Of a stretch of DNA of 52,438 nt, positions 24,970-33,308 are shown one piece after another. A model generated the notes under the pieces. The model ran no database searches. It had not been told where the DNA came from and saw nothing but the letters and a program-made list of their open reading frames with translations. Made by a program: the position numbers and the translations under genes. The DNA comes from Thermoproteota archaeon (GTDB lineage Archaea > Thermoproteota > Methanomethylicia > Culexarchaeales > B10-G16). The stretch spans positions 1 to 52,438 of the forward strand of contig QMRB01000005.1 of the NCBI GenBank assembly GCA_003649185.1, in the 5' to 3' direction. Numbering within the stretch: the first letter of the stretch is position 1; the number at the start of each line of letters is the position of its first letter.

Positions 24970-26919
24970 GTGAAGATAGGAGTATACATATGTCATTGCG
25001 GAAAGAATATAGCTGGAGTTGTAGATGTTGAAAAAGTTGCCAAAGAAGCTGAAAAATTTAAACATGTAAGTATTGTACGCCACTACACATTTATGTGCTC
25101 AAAGAAAGGACAGGAATTGATAAAAGAAGATATTAAAAGTGGAAGAGTGGATAGAGTTGTAGTTGCAGCATGTTCACCCAAAATGCATGAAGAAACTTTC
25201 AGAAGAGCAGTTGAAGAGGCAGGGTTAAATGGATATCTACTTGAGATTGCAAATATAAGGGAACAATGCTCCTGGGTTCATGGAGAAAACCCAAAAGAAG
25301 CCACCGATAAAGCCATAGATTTAATTCATGCAGCAGTGATGAAAGTATCCAAATATAAACCGATAGAGAAGAGAGAATTCAAAGTTAGAAGAGAAGTTCT
25401 CATCATAGGTGGAGGAATTTCAGGTATAAGAGCAGCATTAGATTTAGCGAAAGCAGGATTAAAAGTCTACCTGGTTGAAAGAGAACCCACAATAGGAGGA
25501 AATATGGCTAGAATCGATAAAACATTTCCAACCTTAGACTGCTCTCTATGCATATTGACCCCTCTAATGAACGAGATCTCAACAAATAGAAATATAACAT
25601 TACTTACAAACAGTGAAATATTAAATGTGGAAGGCAGAGTCGGAGACTTCAAAGTAAAAGTATTAGTGAAACCTAGATATGTGAGGATGGATCGCTGCAT
25701 CTCATGTGGACTATGCGCTGAGAAATGTCCAGTAAAAGTTCCAGACGAATATAATTGTGGATTAAGCATGAGAAAAGCTATATATAAGCCGTTTCCACAG
25801 GCAATTCCAAGCACATATATAATCGACTCTGAAAACTGTTTGAAGCTAAATAAAAATATATGTGGAATATGCATGAAGATCTGTCCAACACAAGCAATCA
25901 ACTATGAGGATAAAGCGGTGGAGATGGAGCTTAAAGTTGGAGCTATAATAATAGCCACCGGATATGAACTCTTAGATCCAAGAAAGATAAGTGAATATAA
26001 TTATGATGGATTAAAAGACATTTACACGGGCATGGAGTTTGAAAGAATATATTCGGCTGAAGGACCTACCAAAGGCAGAATAATCTCGCCGAGAAATGGA
26101 AAAACTCCAAGGAAAATTGGAATAATATTATGTGCAGGGTCAAGAGATGAAAGATATCTACCATACTGCTGCAATATAGGATGCATGGCTGGACTTAAAC
26201 ATGCATATTACATTGCCACTTCAAATCCAGAAGCAAAAGTATACATATTCTACACGGATATTAGAGCTACTGGAAAGGGATATGAAGAATTCTATAGAAG
26301 AATTAGAAAAATGAAGAACATATTCTTCATAAGAGGAAAACCCATGGAAATAGAGGAGGAAAATGGAAAATTAAAAGTGGATATATATGATACAAATGCG
26401 GGGGAACTTTTCAGATTTAAACTGGACATGATAATACTTGAGACCGGATTAATTCCAAATCCAAATGTGGAAAAGATAATTTCAACCCTAAAAGTTTCAA
26501 GAAGCATGGATGGATTCATATTGGAAGCCCATCCGAAACTCAGACCGGTTGAGACAGCTATAAGAGGAATCTATGTCTGCGGATGTGCACAGGGATTAAA
26601 AGATATACCTGCAAGCATAGCTCAAGCATCTGCAGCTGCAGCGGAAACTATGAAACTTCTCTTAAAGGGAAAGGTGGAGGCTGAACCATACACTATTGAA
26701 ATAGACGAAGAGAAATGTAGTGGATGTGGAATTTGCACAGCCGTCTGCCCATACAATGCCATAAGAGTTGATTCTGAGAGAGGAATAGCTGAAGTTGACG
26801 AAGCCTCATGCAGAGGCTGCGGAACATGTGCAGCTGCATGTCCAACCAAAGCTATAAATCAAAGAAACTTTACAGACGAAGTAATCTCATCAGCATTGAC
26901 CGCAATTCTCAGAAGATGA
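24970..26919 (+). CDS. HdrA paralog of the EtfBA operon
   Basis: This 649-residue protein is a second HdrA without the MvhD tail. It shows VYICHCGKN at the start, FAD motif GGGISG near residue 145, LDCSLC near 190, CISCGLCAEKCP, a Cys-rich insert with CGICMKICP, and two C-terminal [4Fe-4S] motifs (CSGCGICTAVCP and CRGCGTCAAACP). It aligns closely with the HdrA at 7394 over its whole length, which supports the 7394 start there. Start is GTG behind GGGGAG. Its position after etfBA suggests an ETF-HdrA electron pathway, perhaps to the HdrCB-like pair encoded at 28200-29592 on the other strand. Confidence 0.92.
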   Translation: MKIGVYICHCGKNIAGVVDVEKVAKEAEKFKHVSIVRHYTFMCSKKGQELIKEDIKSGRVDRVVVAACSPKMHEETFRRAVEEAGLNGYLLEIANIREQCSWVHGENPKEATDKAIDLIHAAVMKVSKYKPIEKREFKVRREVLIIGGGISGIRAALDLAKAGLKVYLVEREPTIGGNMARIDKTFPTLDCSLCILTPLMNEISTNRNITLLTNSEILNVEGRVGDFKVKVLVKPRYVRMDRCISCGLCAEKCPVKVPDEYNCGLSMRKAIYKPFPQAIPSTYIIDSENCLKLNKNICGICMKICPTQAINYEDKAVEMELKVGAIIIATGYELLDPRKISEYNYDGLKDIYTGMEFERIYSAEGPTKGRIISPRNGKTPRKIGIILCAGSRDERYLPYCCNIGCMAGLKHAYYIATSNPEAKVYIFYTDIRATGKGYEEFYRRIRKMKNIFFIRGKPMEIEEENGKLKVDIYDTNAGELFRFKLDMIILETGLIPNPNVEKIISTLKVSRSMDGFILEAHPKLRPVETAIRGIYVCGCAQGLKDIPASIAQASAAAAETMKLLLKGKVEAEPYTIEIDEEKCSGCGICTAVCPYNAIRVDSERGIAEVDEASCRGCGTCAAACPTKAINQRNFTDEVISSALTAILRR

Positions 26920-26922
26920 AAA

Positions 26923-28131
26923 ATGCAAATAAAAATATTATATGGAGAGAAGACAGTTAAATGCGAAATTCCTGAAAGAAACCTAATTAAAACGCTATCG
27001 TTAAACGATAAGTTTGAAAAGTCTTTCACGAATAGAAGATGTCAGGGATTAGAGGAATTTCTAGAGAAAAATAACAATTATAATTGTAAATGATCATGAA
27101 AGGGCAACTCCAACATTCACTATTCTTGGAGACATATACAGCAAGATTAAAGATAAAAGATTTGAAATTCTCATTGCAAGCGGAGCACATAGACCTCCAA
27201 GAGAAGAAGAGTTGAAATGGATTCTGGGAGAAAAATATTGGAAGTTAAAGGAGAAAATAAAGATACATAACGCCGAAAAACCAGCTATATTGGAAAAACG
27301 AGATTTAAAAACCAGGTATATGTGAATAGGAGAATTTTGGAGGCTGAAAAAATAATAGTGATAGGATCTGTGGAGCCACATTACTTTGCAGGATATACAG
27401 GTGGAAGAAAATTTCTACTTCCAGGAATCTCGAGATATGAAACCATAGAGTATAATCATAAATTTGCATTGGATAAAAATGCGCAACCATTAAGGTTGAA
27501 GGACAATTCAGTACATGAAGACATGATGGAGGCACTTAAACTTCTAGACAGAGAAGAAGACATATATTCCATAATGACTGTAATTAATAGAAGAAGAGAA
27601 ATCATAAAGCTGGAAACGGGAAACATAAATAAAACATTCATGAAATGCGTTGAAAAAGCGAAGAAATTTTATACAAGGAGAATAGAGGAGAAAGCTGACA
27701 TCATAATTGCAGTGGCTGAATCATCCTTCAACATATCACTCTACCAAGCACATAAAGCCATAGAAAACGTTAAATCAGCGTTAAAGGATGAAGGAATCAT
27801 AATCCTCGTAGCTGAATGTAAAGAAGGGATAGGTCCAAGAAACTTCTACAATCTACTCTCATCCACAAGAAAACCTGAAGAAATAGTTAGAAAAATAGAG
27901 GAAAATTATAGATTGGGATATCATAAAGCAGCTAGACTGGCTGAATTAATGAAGAAAGCTGAAATATGGGCTGTAACATTACTTGAGAAGAACATTCTTA
28001 CCAAGATAAACTTGAAGCCATTTACAAATCTTCAAAAAGCAATAGATGAAGCTTTAAAGGAGAAGGGGAGAGATGCTGAAATCATGCTGATAAATGAAGC
28101 TGCAACCATAATCCCAATACTTGGCAATTAA
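26923..28131 (+). pseudogene. larA: LarA-family nickel-dependent racemase, broken by two frameshifts
   Basis: The gene starts at ATG 26923, 3 bases after hdrA. The first frame ends at 27091, but the LarA protein continues in the next frame from the A5 run at 27067-27071 (ITIIIVNDHERATPT, then ASGAHRPP). It returns to the first frame near 27290-27296, where one G seems missing, and runs on with VNRRILEAE to 28131. LarA residues that hold or protonate at the nickel-pincer cofactor are present: His in GAHRPP, His in EPHYFAGY, Lys in GGRK, His in YNH. Corrected length is about 402 residues, normal for LarA. Relatives racemise lactate or other 2-hydroxyacids. It is either newly inactivated or the assembly has errors here. 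Confidence 0.75.
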
Positions 28132-28199
28132 ATTTCCAAATGAATATAAAAGCATTCACATTCAAGACAATTATGAAATATTTATAAGAAAATGAAATT

Positions 28200-29069
28200 T
28201 TAATTTAAATATCCAAGCCGCCTTAACAATACTGCCACCGGAGATTTATTCAAGTGAAGTGCAACTTTTTCAGGCTTCAAACCTAAAGCCAAACCCAGAA
28301 GTTGAGGATAATATAGTACAGGAATATCGGCTTTAACATTGGAAGCCTTTGCAGAATCCATGTAATTTGTCTCCATAATTTCACCTCCATGTGGACATGA
28401 AATTATAATTCCATCACATGAACTATCTGCAGCCTCTTTAATTCTATTTCCACTCAAAGTTAATCCAACATCCATACTTGTCTTTGAGATAGCCCATCCA
28501 CAACAATCTAAATGGTTTCTTCCCTCAGCCCCTAAAACCTCAACCAATTCTAGAAGCTTTAAAGGTTTCTCATTACTGTCCATCTTGGGATGATCTCCAG
28601 GTCTAAAGGAATAGCATCCGGGATGAATGGAGAAGCAGTATCCTTCAAGCTTCCTCTTCAAATGGGAACTTATCTTCTCCAATCCTATATCATCATGCAA
28701 CACTTCGATTAAATGTTTAAATTTAAGATTCCCCTTAAACTCTAAATCTTCCTCCTTTAACAATTCATTAACCCATTCTAAAAGTTCTGAATTGCCAGAT
28801 AAAAGTCGAATAGCATAGGTTAAAGATTCATGGCACCAATTACAGAGTAGAAGTGTTGGAGCATCAAAATCTTCGAGAACCGACATAAGTCTAGCGGACA
28901 GATAGATCCAGCCATAAGAGTTTAAACTTCTCAAGGGAAAACCGCAACAATTAACATTCTCCGGATAAATTATCTCAACTCCCAGTTCATTTAGAACCGT
29001 CAAGGCAGAAAATTCATAGGCATATTGCTGGGTGGCTGATAGACATCCTGGAAAGAAAACATATCTCAT
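28200..29069 (-). CDS. HdrB-like CCG-domain protein linked to membrane module B
   Basis: This HdrB-like protein of about 289 residues has two CCG domains. The first shows VFFPGC, VNCCGFP and CNWCHESL; the second shows HPGCYSF, DCCGWA and SCPHGGE. The last motif lacks the second Cys of the usual CPxC, so the C-terminal cluster may have one ligand fewer. The preferred start is ATG at 29069, giving MRYVFFPGC; an upstream TTG at 29093 overlaps the HdrC-like gene. It lies directly after the HdrC-like gene and closes the operon that begins with membrane module B. Confidence 0.83.
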   Translation of the reverse strand: MRYVFFPGCLSATQQYAYEFSALTVLNELGVEIIYPENVNCCGFPLRSLNSYGWIYLSARLMSVLEDFDAPTLLLCNWCHESLTYAIRLLSGNSELLEWVNELLKEEDLEFKGNLKFKHLIEVLHDDIGLEKISSHLKRKLEGYCFSIHPGCYSFRPGDHPKMDSNEKPLKLLELVEVLGAEGRNHLDCCGWAISKTSMDVGLTLSGNRIKEAADSSCDGIIISCPHGGEIMETNYMDSAKASNVKADIPVLYYPQLLGLALGLKPEKVALHLNKSPVAVLLRRLGYLN

Positions 29070-29073
29070 CTTC

Positions 29074-29592
29074 TCATACATCCTCCTTTTCAAACGCCTT
29101 CATAACGTTCATTTGAAATTTTTCTAAATTTTTAGGTCCCTTGAGAAGTGGAAGATTTAGATTTGAACGATCATATTCAATGCTATCTGAACCTAGAACT
29201 TTCATCTCCTCCTGAATAAACCCCCTCTCCAACAGGGTTGACAGCATCTTCAAGTAGGATTGTGGAACACTCTCACCCTTCAAAACTGCAAGATTTCTCA
29301 AAGCTATAAAAACTTCTACAGGTGAAACTTTCTGTGGACATGCATCCCTACATTTCTGGCATTGAGTACAAGCCCAAATCAAATCGGACTTTAAAAGTGC
29401 AGGAATCAAGCCCAATCTAACCCTCTCCACAACCCTGCTCGGATAATTCTCCATTAAAACCATAACCGTGCAACCGCTTGTACATTTACCACACTGGAGA
29501 CAGGCTAAAGGATCTAACTCTAATGGAAACTTTAAAAGTTCATCTAGAAGTTTCATATCTGCAAGTTCGCTTAGAAGCGAAACCTCAACCAT
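29074..29592 (-). CDS. HdrC-like 2x[4Fe-4S] protein linked to membrane module B
   Basis: This HdrC-like protein of about 172 residues has CLQCGKCTSGC near residue 31 and CTQCQKCRDACP near 78, followed by the family's SPVEVFIALR segment. The first motif lacks the usual Pro after its last Cys. A C-terminal extension of about 60 residues is unlike the short HdrC at 9798. Start is ATG at 29592, behind GGGGAGG; a TTG at 29601 would be too close to that site. It begins 55 bases after the last membrane-module gene on the same strand, so co-transcription is likely. Confidence 0.83.
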   Translation of the reverse strand: MVEVSLLSELADMKLLDELLKFPLELDPLACLQCGKCTSGCTVMVLMENYPSRVVERVRLGLIPALLKSDLIWACTQCQKCRDACPQKVSPVEVFIALRNLAVLKGESVPQSYLKMLSTLLERGFIQEEMKVLGSDSIEYDRSNLNLPLLKGPKNLEKFQMNVMKAFEKEDV

Positions 29593-29647
29593 TAAATTCA
29601 ACCTCCCCTTAGATAAATCAGCAACCTTGATTTAAATATTCCCTGGA

Positions 29648-30091
29648 TCATAATCCGCCAAATGGGATAAGCAGCCCCAACTCATAGATTATAATATATG
29701 CGATGGAGTTGAGAAGGAGGAGGAGAGCTAATAGATCACCTCTCCCAAAGGAACCTTTAAAGAAGACGTATTTATAGGTGAAGTATTCAACGGAAACCAT
29801 ACATACAAAGAAGATTAAAGCGTAAACTACAATGTAAATAATATAGCTTAAACTGTAGATGAAGAATAGTAGATCTTTAAAGTGGAAAATTTGAATATAC
29901 ATTACAGTGAAGAACAAAGTTGAGCCTAGAAAATTGGCTGCCAACAATTTAAATATAAAAGGAAAATTTCTTGAAAACTTTCCTAATAGGAGAATGGAGA
30001 AAAACACTTTAACAATGGAAGATGCAGCGACGAGATATAGGAATGCTGAAAACAGTAATTCAACATATGATGAAGCATAAATCTCTATCAA
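29648..30091 (-). CDS. Membrane module copy B, extra gene 5 (four membrane helices)
   Basis: I do not recognise this 147-residue protein. It has four hydrophobic helices separated by short loops and is rich in Phe, Tyr and Ile. A basic-aromatic loop (YFTYKYVFFKGSFGRG) lies between helices 3 and 4. It has no counterpart in copy A. Start is TTG behind GGTGG. It sits 83 bases after gene 4 and 55 bases before the HdrC-like gene, so it could be the membrane anchor that joins the module to the HdrCB pair; that is inference. Confidence 0.65.
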   Translation of the reverse strand: MIEIYASSYVELLFSAFLYLVAASSIVKVFFSILLLGKFSRNFPFIFKLLAANFLGSTLFFTVMYIQIFHFKDLLFFIYSLSYIIYIVVYALIFFVCMVSVEYFTYKYVFFKGSFGRGDLLALLLLLNSIAYIIIYELGLLIPFGGL

Positions 30092-30174
30092 TATTCCACC
30101 TAAAATAATTATAATGACAATAGCAATATGAAAGTTTCCACAATAAAATTAAATAAAGAAATGGAAGTTTAAGG

Positions 30175-30813
30175 TTAGGGCCATGGAATAATTTTGAACA
30201 CTTGGAGTAGATATTGAACTCTTCCTGAAAGCATTGCCATTCTGAACTGAACAGTATTTCCAAAATATACTCCCAATCCCAGCATTAATATGTATCTTCC
30301 AAGCCTCGTCGGATAGTAATATGCACCTTTATGTTCAACGGTGAATGTAAAATACATTGTTACAAGGATGAAGCCCAATCCAATCCATATATAGTTAAAC
30401 CAGTCTAATGGAGAACCATTTATCGGAGGCGTTATTGAGCCTAACACTTGATCTATAATTGAAGCCGTCAACGACCCTCTTATGGCTACACCGAAACCTA
30501 TTCCGACAAGGAATGAAACAGTATATCTCGCCATCCATCTAACCTGTTTAAATGGCAGAGTATAAAGCATTAAACCTAAAATTATTGGAACAATGTAGGT
30601 TAATTGACCATTGCTCAGTGGAGCTATAATATTATTCTGAATCATGCTTACAGCTTGAACTATTGAAACGGCAAATGTAACAGCTATATATGTGTGTTCA
30701 GCGAATCTGAAGACTAAATTCTCCCTGTAAAGAATATAGCTGTAGATGGCTATAGTTAGAAATGCTCCAACCCATGCACCTAAAATTTCCACAGGTTCAG
30801 TTGGATATGGCAT
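30175..30813 (-). CDS. Membrane module copy B, gene 4
   Basis: This is a 212-residue membrane protein, paralogous to 14593-15324. Shared features are a GAW-x-GAFLTIAIY N-terminal helix, YRENLVFRFAEH, a central hydrophobic pair, TMYFTFTV, and SGRVQYLLQ close to the C-terminus. It lacks the additional C-terminal helix of copy A. The ATG overlaps the stop of gene 3 by one base (TAATG), with GGAGGTGGAGG upstream. No known cofactor-binding motif is visible. Confidence 0.75.
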   Translation of the reverse strand: MPYPTEPVEILGAWVGAFLTIAIYSYILYRENLVFRFAEHTYIAVTFAVSIVQAVSMIQNNIIAPLSNGQLTYIVPIILGLMLYTLPFKQVRWMARYTVSFLVGIGFGVAIRGSLTASIIDQVLGSITPPINGSPLDWFNYIWIGLGFILVTMYFTFTVEHKGAYYYPTRLGRYILMLGLGVYFGNTVQFRMAMLSGRVQYLLQVFKIIPWP

Positions 30814-31679
30814 TATCCTCCACCTCCCTTCTTCCCTCTAGTCATAAAGTAGCATATATTCGCCAACAGTACGGCGAATATTGTTAGGAGATGTGAAACG
30901 TTCAATGCATCCATACGTTGAGTTCCCTCTCCCAATGATCCTATAAGCCTCTCGTATTCAGCTCCTCCCCTAACACCTTTAAGTGCACCTACAGCTAATC
31001 CAGCATTATAGTATGGTATGAATGTGGAATAGTTCATAGCTATTCCCACCTCAGCAACCTTCGTCTTATATCTTACAGCCCACTGTCTAATGTAGTAGTC
31101 TCCATAGTCACCTGTATCTGAAGTTACCACTAATGCTATGTCAGCTGCATTGTGAACTTTTTGAAGCAGTGGAATTTGATCTGCAGGAGTGCCGAACTTG
31201 TCGGCTTTAATTACGGAGTGAAGATCATCCGCCAACTGTGCAACTGCAGCTTCACCTCCAGCTAAAAGTCCAATGTAAACCCAGTCCACTCCATATTTAT
31301 AGTCTCCAGAGCCAACCTGTTCATTAGCCCACTTAAGCTGCGGAACCCTTGCCTTTATAGCATTCATCGTCATATCCACATCCGTATAGAAGCCCCAGAA
31401 GATTATTTTGACCCCTCTGGAAACGAGATGCTTCGTTACAGCTACAAGTCCTGGAAGAACTTCAGGCCATGCACTTACACCTGCCTGTATACCCACCACT
31501 GCCACATCATCTGGACCTAAAGTTTCAATATAATTATATAGGGTGAGCGTCGTCTCCGAAATGGAGACCGGCAGACCCAATGGATATAGGAAGGGTACCG
31601 CTAGAAGGATGAATAGAGTCCAATATAGAACTCGTCTATCCAATTCTCCAAGTTTAACCCATATACTCTTCTCACCCAT
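30813..31679 (-). CDS. Membrane module copy B, gene 3
   Basis: This protein of about 288 residues is paralogous to 15321-16172: an N-terminal helix (about residues 20-40), a soluble alpha/beta domain and a C-terminal helix ending in a Gly/Lys tail. Shared segments include the LGLPVSIS boundary, DWVYIGLLAGGE, a TSDTGDYGDYYIRQW motif, and GVRGGAEYERLIG before the last helix. Asp and Tyr residues are more frequent in copy B. The preferred start is ATG at 31679, behind GGAGGTG and just after the gene 2 stop; a TTG at 31700 would overlap gene 2. Function unknown. Confidence 0.75.
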   Translation of the reverse strand: MGEKSIWVKLGELDRRVLYWTLFILLAVPFLYPLGLPVSISETTLTLYNYIETLGPDDVAVVGIQAGVSAWPEVLPGLVAVTKHLVSRGVKIIFWGFYTDVDMTMNAIKARVPQLKWANEQVGSGDYKYGVDWVYIGLLAGGEAAVAQLADDLHSVIKADKFGTPADQIPLLQKVHNAADIALVVTSDTGDYGDYYIRQWAVRYKTKVAEVGIAMNYSTFIPYYNAGLAVGALKGVRGGAEYERLIGSLGEGTQRMDALNVSHLLTIFAVLLANICYFMTRGKKGGGG

Positions 31680-31680
31680 C

Positions 31681-32325
31681 TCATCCACCTCCACCTTCAA
31701 CTACACCTAGAAATCTCTTCTCAGCACCCATCAGAACTCTTATTCCGAAGAGGATTAATCCGAAGGCTGCAGTGAAGAGCAGAGCTCTCATAGCAGGAGT
31801 TTCACCATTCAACTGTAACCATTCATTTATCGCTGGAATCTGATTCCAAATAACCTCTCCAACAGTACAGTTTCCAAGCATTACAAGTATTCCAGCTATT
31901 AATAGTATGCTTGACTCCAAGTTTCTAGCTCTAAAAGCCCTGTAAGCAGCTGAGAATATGTAGAATCCAGTAGTTGCATATAGAGTTGCACCCAGCGGAG
32001 TATAAACCCAAGTGAAACTCCATTTATAGAAACCTGTAGACTGACTTATCAATCCGGCAACTGTTACTATAAAAGTCAATATGAACAGCCAGGCGCTGAA
32101 ATACCATCTTCCAGGAGTTCTTCTACGAATATGGTTTAAATGAACCCTTGCAGCTGTTAAAAATCCCAATGCCAATGCAAACCATCCTATACCTGTAGCC
32201 CATGTCTGAAATGTTTGAACAGCATTCTGAACCTCTGAAATATCGAAGAAGTAGCCGAAGAGGGTTAAACCCATAACCACACCTGTTATAAATATGAATA
32301 TTTCAGGTCTCCTCGCAACACTCAT
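31681..32325 (-). CDS. Membrane module copy B, gene 2
   Basis: This membrane protein of about 214 residues has six helices and is paralogous to 16174-16827. The identical SAAYRAFRAR loop is present, followed by NLESSILLIAG and a last helix ending in a Gly-rich tail. The start used is ATG at 32325 with GGTGAT upstream; ATG at 32331 or GTG at 32337 would extend it and overlap gene 1. The loop between the first two helices contains HLNHIRRRTPG, a basic turn also seen in copy A (HIPRIMKRRP). Function unknown. Confidence 0.73.
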   Translation of the reverse strand: MSVARRPEIFIFITGVVMGLTLFGYFFDISEVQNAVQTFQTWATGIGWFALALGFLTAARVHLNHIRRRTPGRWYFSAWLFILTFIVTVAGLISQSTGFYKWSFTWVYTPLGATLYATTGFYIFSAAYRAFRARNLESSILLIAGILVMLGNCTVGEVIWNQIPAINEWLQLNGETPAMRALLFTAAFGLILFGIRVLMGAEKRFLGVVEGGGG

Positions 32326-32330
32326 ATCCA

Positions 32331-33140
32331 TCACCACTTCAAGAAGGAGCTTACCACAGGTATCCCTACAACTTCAAGAATGAAGCCTAGCAGAGTTATA
32401 GCTAGAAGAATGAATTTTATCCAGTCTTCACTGGCTATGCTTGCCACCTGCATAGGCTCTTTGGAGATATAGGCTGCGGCTGCATATAATTCCTCTCCGA
32501 TGAGAACATAGTCGCATGTGGCAACTATGAATGGAAGCTGATGTGTATTGGCGGTTCCACCTATCTGCATTGCACCTATAAAGTTTGCAGCCTCCCCTAT
32601 AACTACAGATTCATAGTATAATCCGCCGATCATCATGTTAGCCGCAGGCCTCTCCCTCTGAAAAGTTCCAAGTATCGCTGTAACCATTGTAGATTGGCTT
32701 GGCTGATAGCGAATCATCTTAGGATCAAATCTTTCAGGTTTACCTTCCTTCAAATAGGATAATCTTAAAGTCTCCTCCATCAATGGAATAGCGTCAGCTT
32801 GAGCCATATTGATTATCAACGGTACATCATATCTTGCACAGAGTTCTCCAACATATCCGAGAATACTTATAGAAGCCACCATTTGGGGACCTTGCCACGA
32901 AGATAATGAGCCGCTTATACCTGGAGTATAATGTACAGGTTTACCCATCTCAGCAGCTCTACCCACAGCCTCCTCGATGGCATCTATCGCTATAAGCCTT
33001 CTCATTTTAGGCGGTCTTCCACTCTTCGACATACTGTATGCAGCATAGAATAATACTAGTACAAGTAGTAGAACTATTAGACTTGAACCTCTACCCTCTA
33101 TTAGAATGCTCTGCACACTTAACATTAGAGCTGTCTGCAC
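32331..33140 (-). CDS. Membrane module copy B, gene 1 (DUF6754-like)
   Basis: This protein of about 269 residues is paralogous to 16832-17611. It has an N-terminal helix, a soluble alpha/beta domain with AIDAIEEAVGRAAEMGKPV, GISG, GPQ and LCARY, then IGGTANTHQLPF, CDYVLIGEELYAAAAYISK, and a C-terminal helix. The preferred start is GTG at 33140, behind GGAGGAG; a TTG at 33155 is possible. It is the first gene of a probable seven-gene operon that ends with HdrC- and HdrB-like genes. A TATA-like stretch (ACTATAAAAT on the minus strand) lies about 25-35 bases upstream. Confidence 0.75.
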   Translation of the reverse strand: MQTALMLSVQSILIEGRGSSLIVLLLVLVLFYAAYSMSKSGRPPKMRRLIAIDAIEEAVGRAAEMGKPVHYTPGISGSLSSWQGPQMVASISILGYVGELCARYDVPLIINMAQADAIPLMEETLRLSYLKEGKPERFDPKMIRYQPSQSTMVTAILGTFQRERPAANMMIGGLYYESVVIGEAANFIGAMQIGGTANTHQLPFIVATCDYVLIGEELYAAAAYISKEPMQVASIASEDWIKFILLAITLLGFILEVVGIPVVSSFLKW

Positions 33141-33222
33141 ATTCAACTCCTCCAATTAAATATTTTATAGTTTTATGTGAAACTGATGCTAAATATGTGT
33201 AAAATTCCGTTTAAAAGCATTA

Positions 33223-33239
33223 TGTAACAGCTGTAACAG
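33223..33239. repeat. Tandem TGTAACAG repeat upstream of membrane module B
   Basis: Two direct copies of TGTAACAG lie back to back with a central CAGCTG. They sit about 80-95 bases upstream of the module B start and about 70 bases downstream of the end of the acyl-CoA dehydrogenase gene. A regulatory site for module B is possible; the match is short. Confidence 0.25.
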
Positions 33240-33308
33240 TATGGTTTAATAGATGTTCCATTACTTTCAAATTCAAAATTTAAATAAAAAATAAAAATTA
33301 TTTAATAT

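Noticed and set aside
33223-33239. CRISPR-like or satellite repeat at the TGTAACAG tandem
   Set aside because: Only two 8-base units are present, without spacers or further copies.
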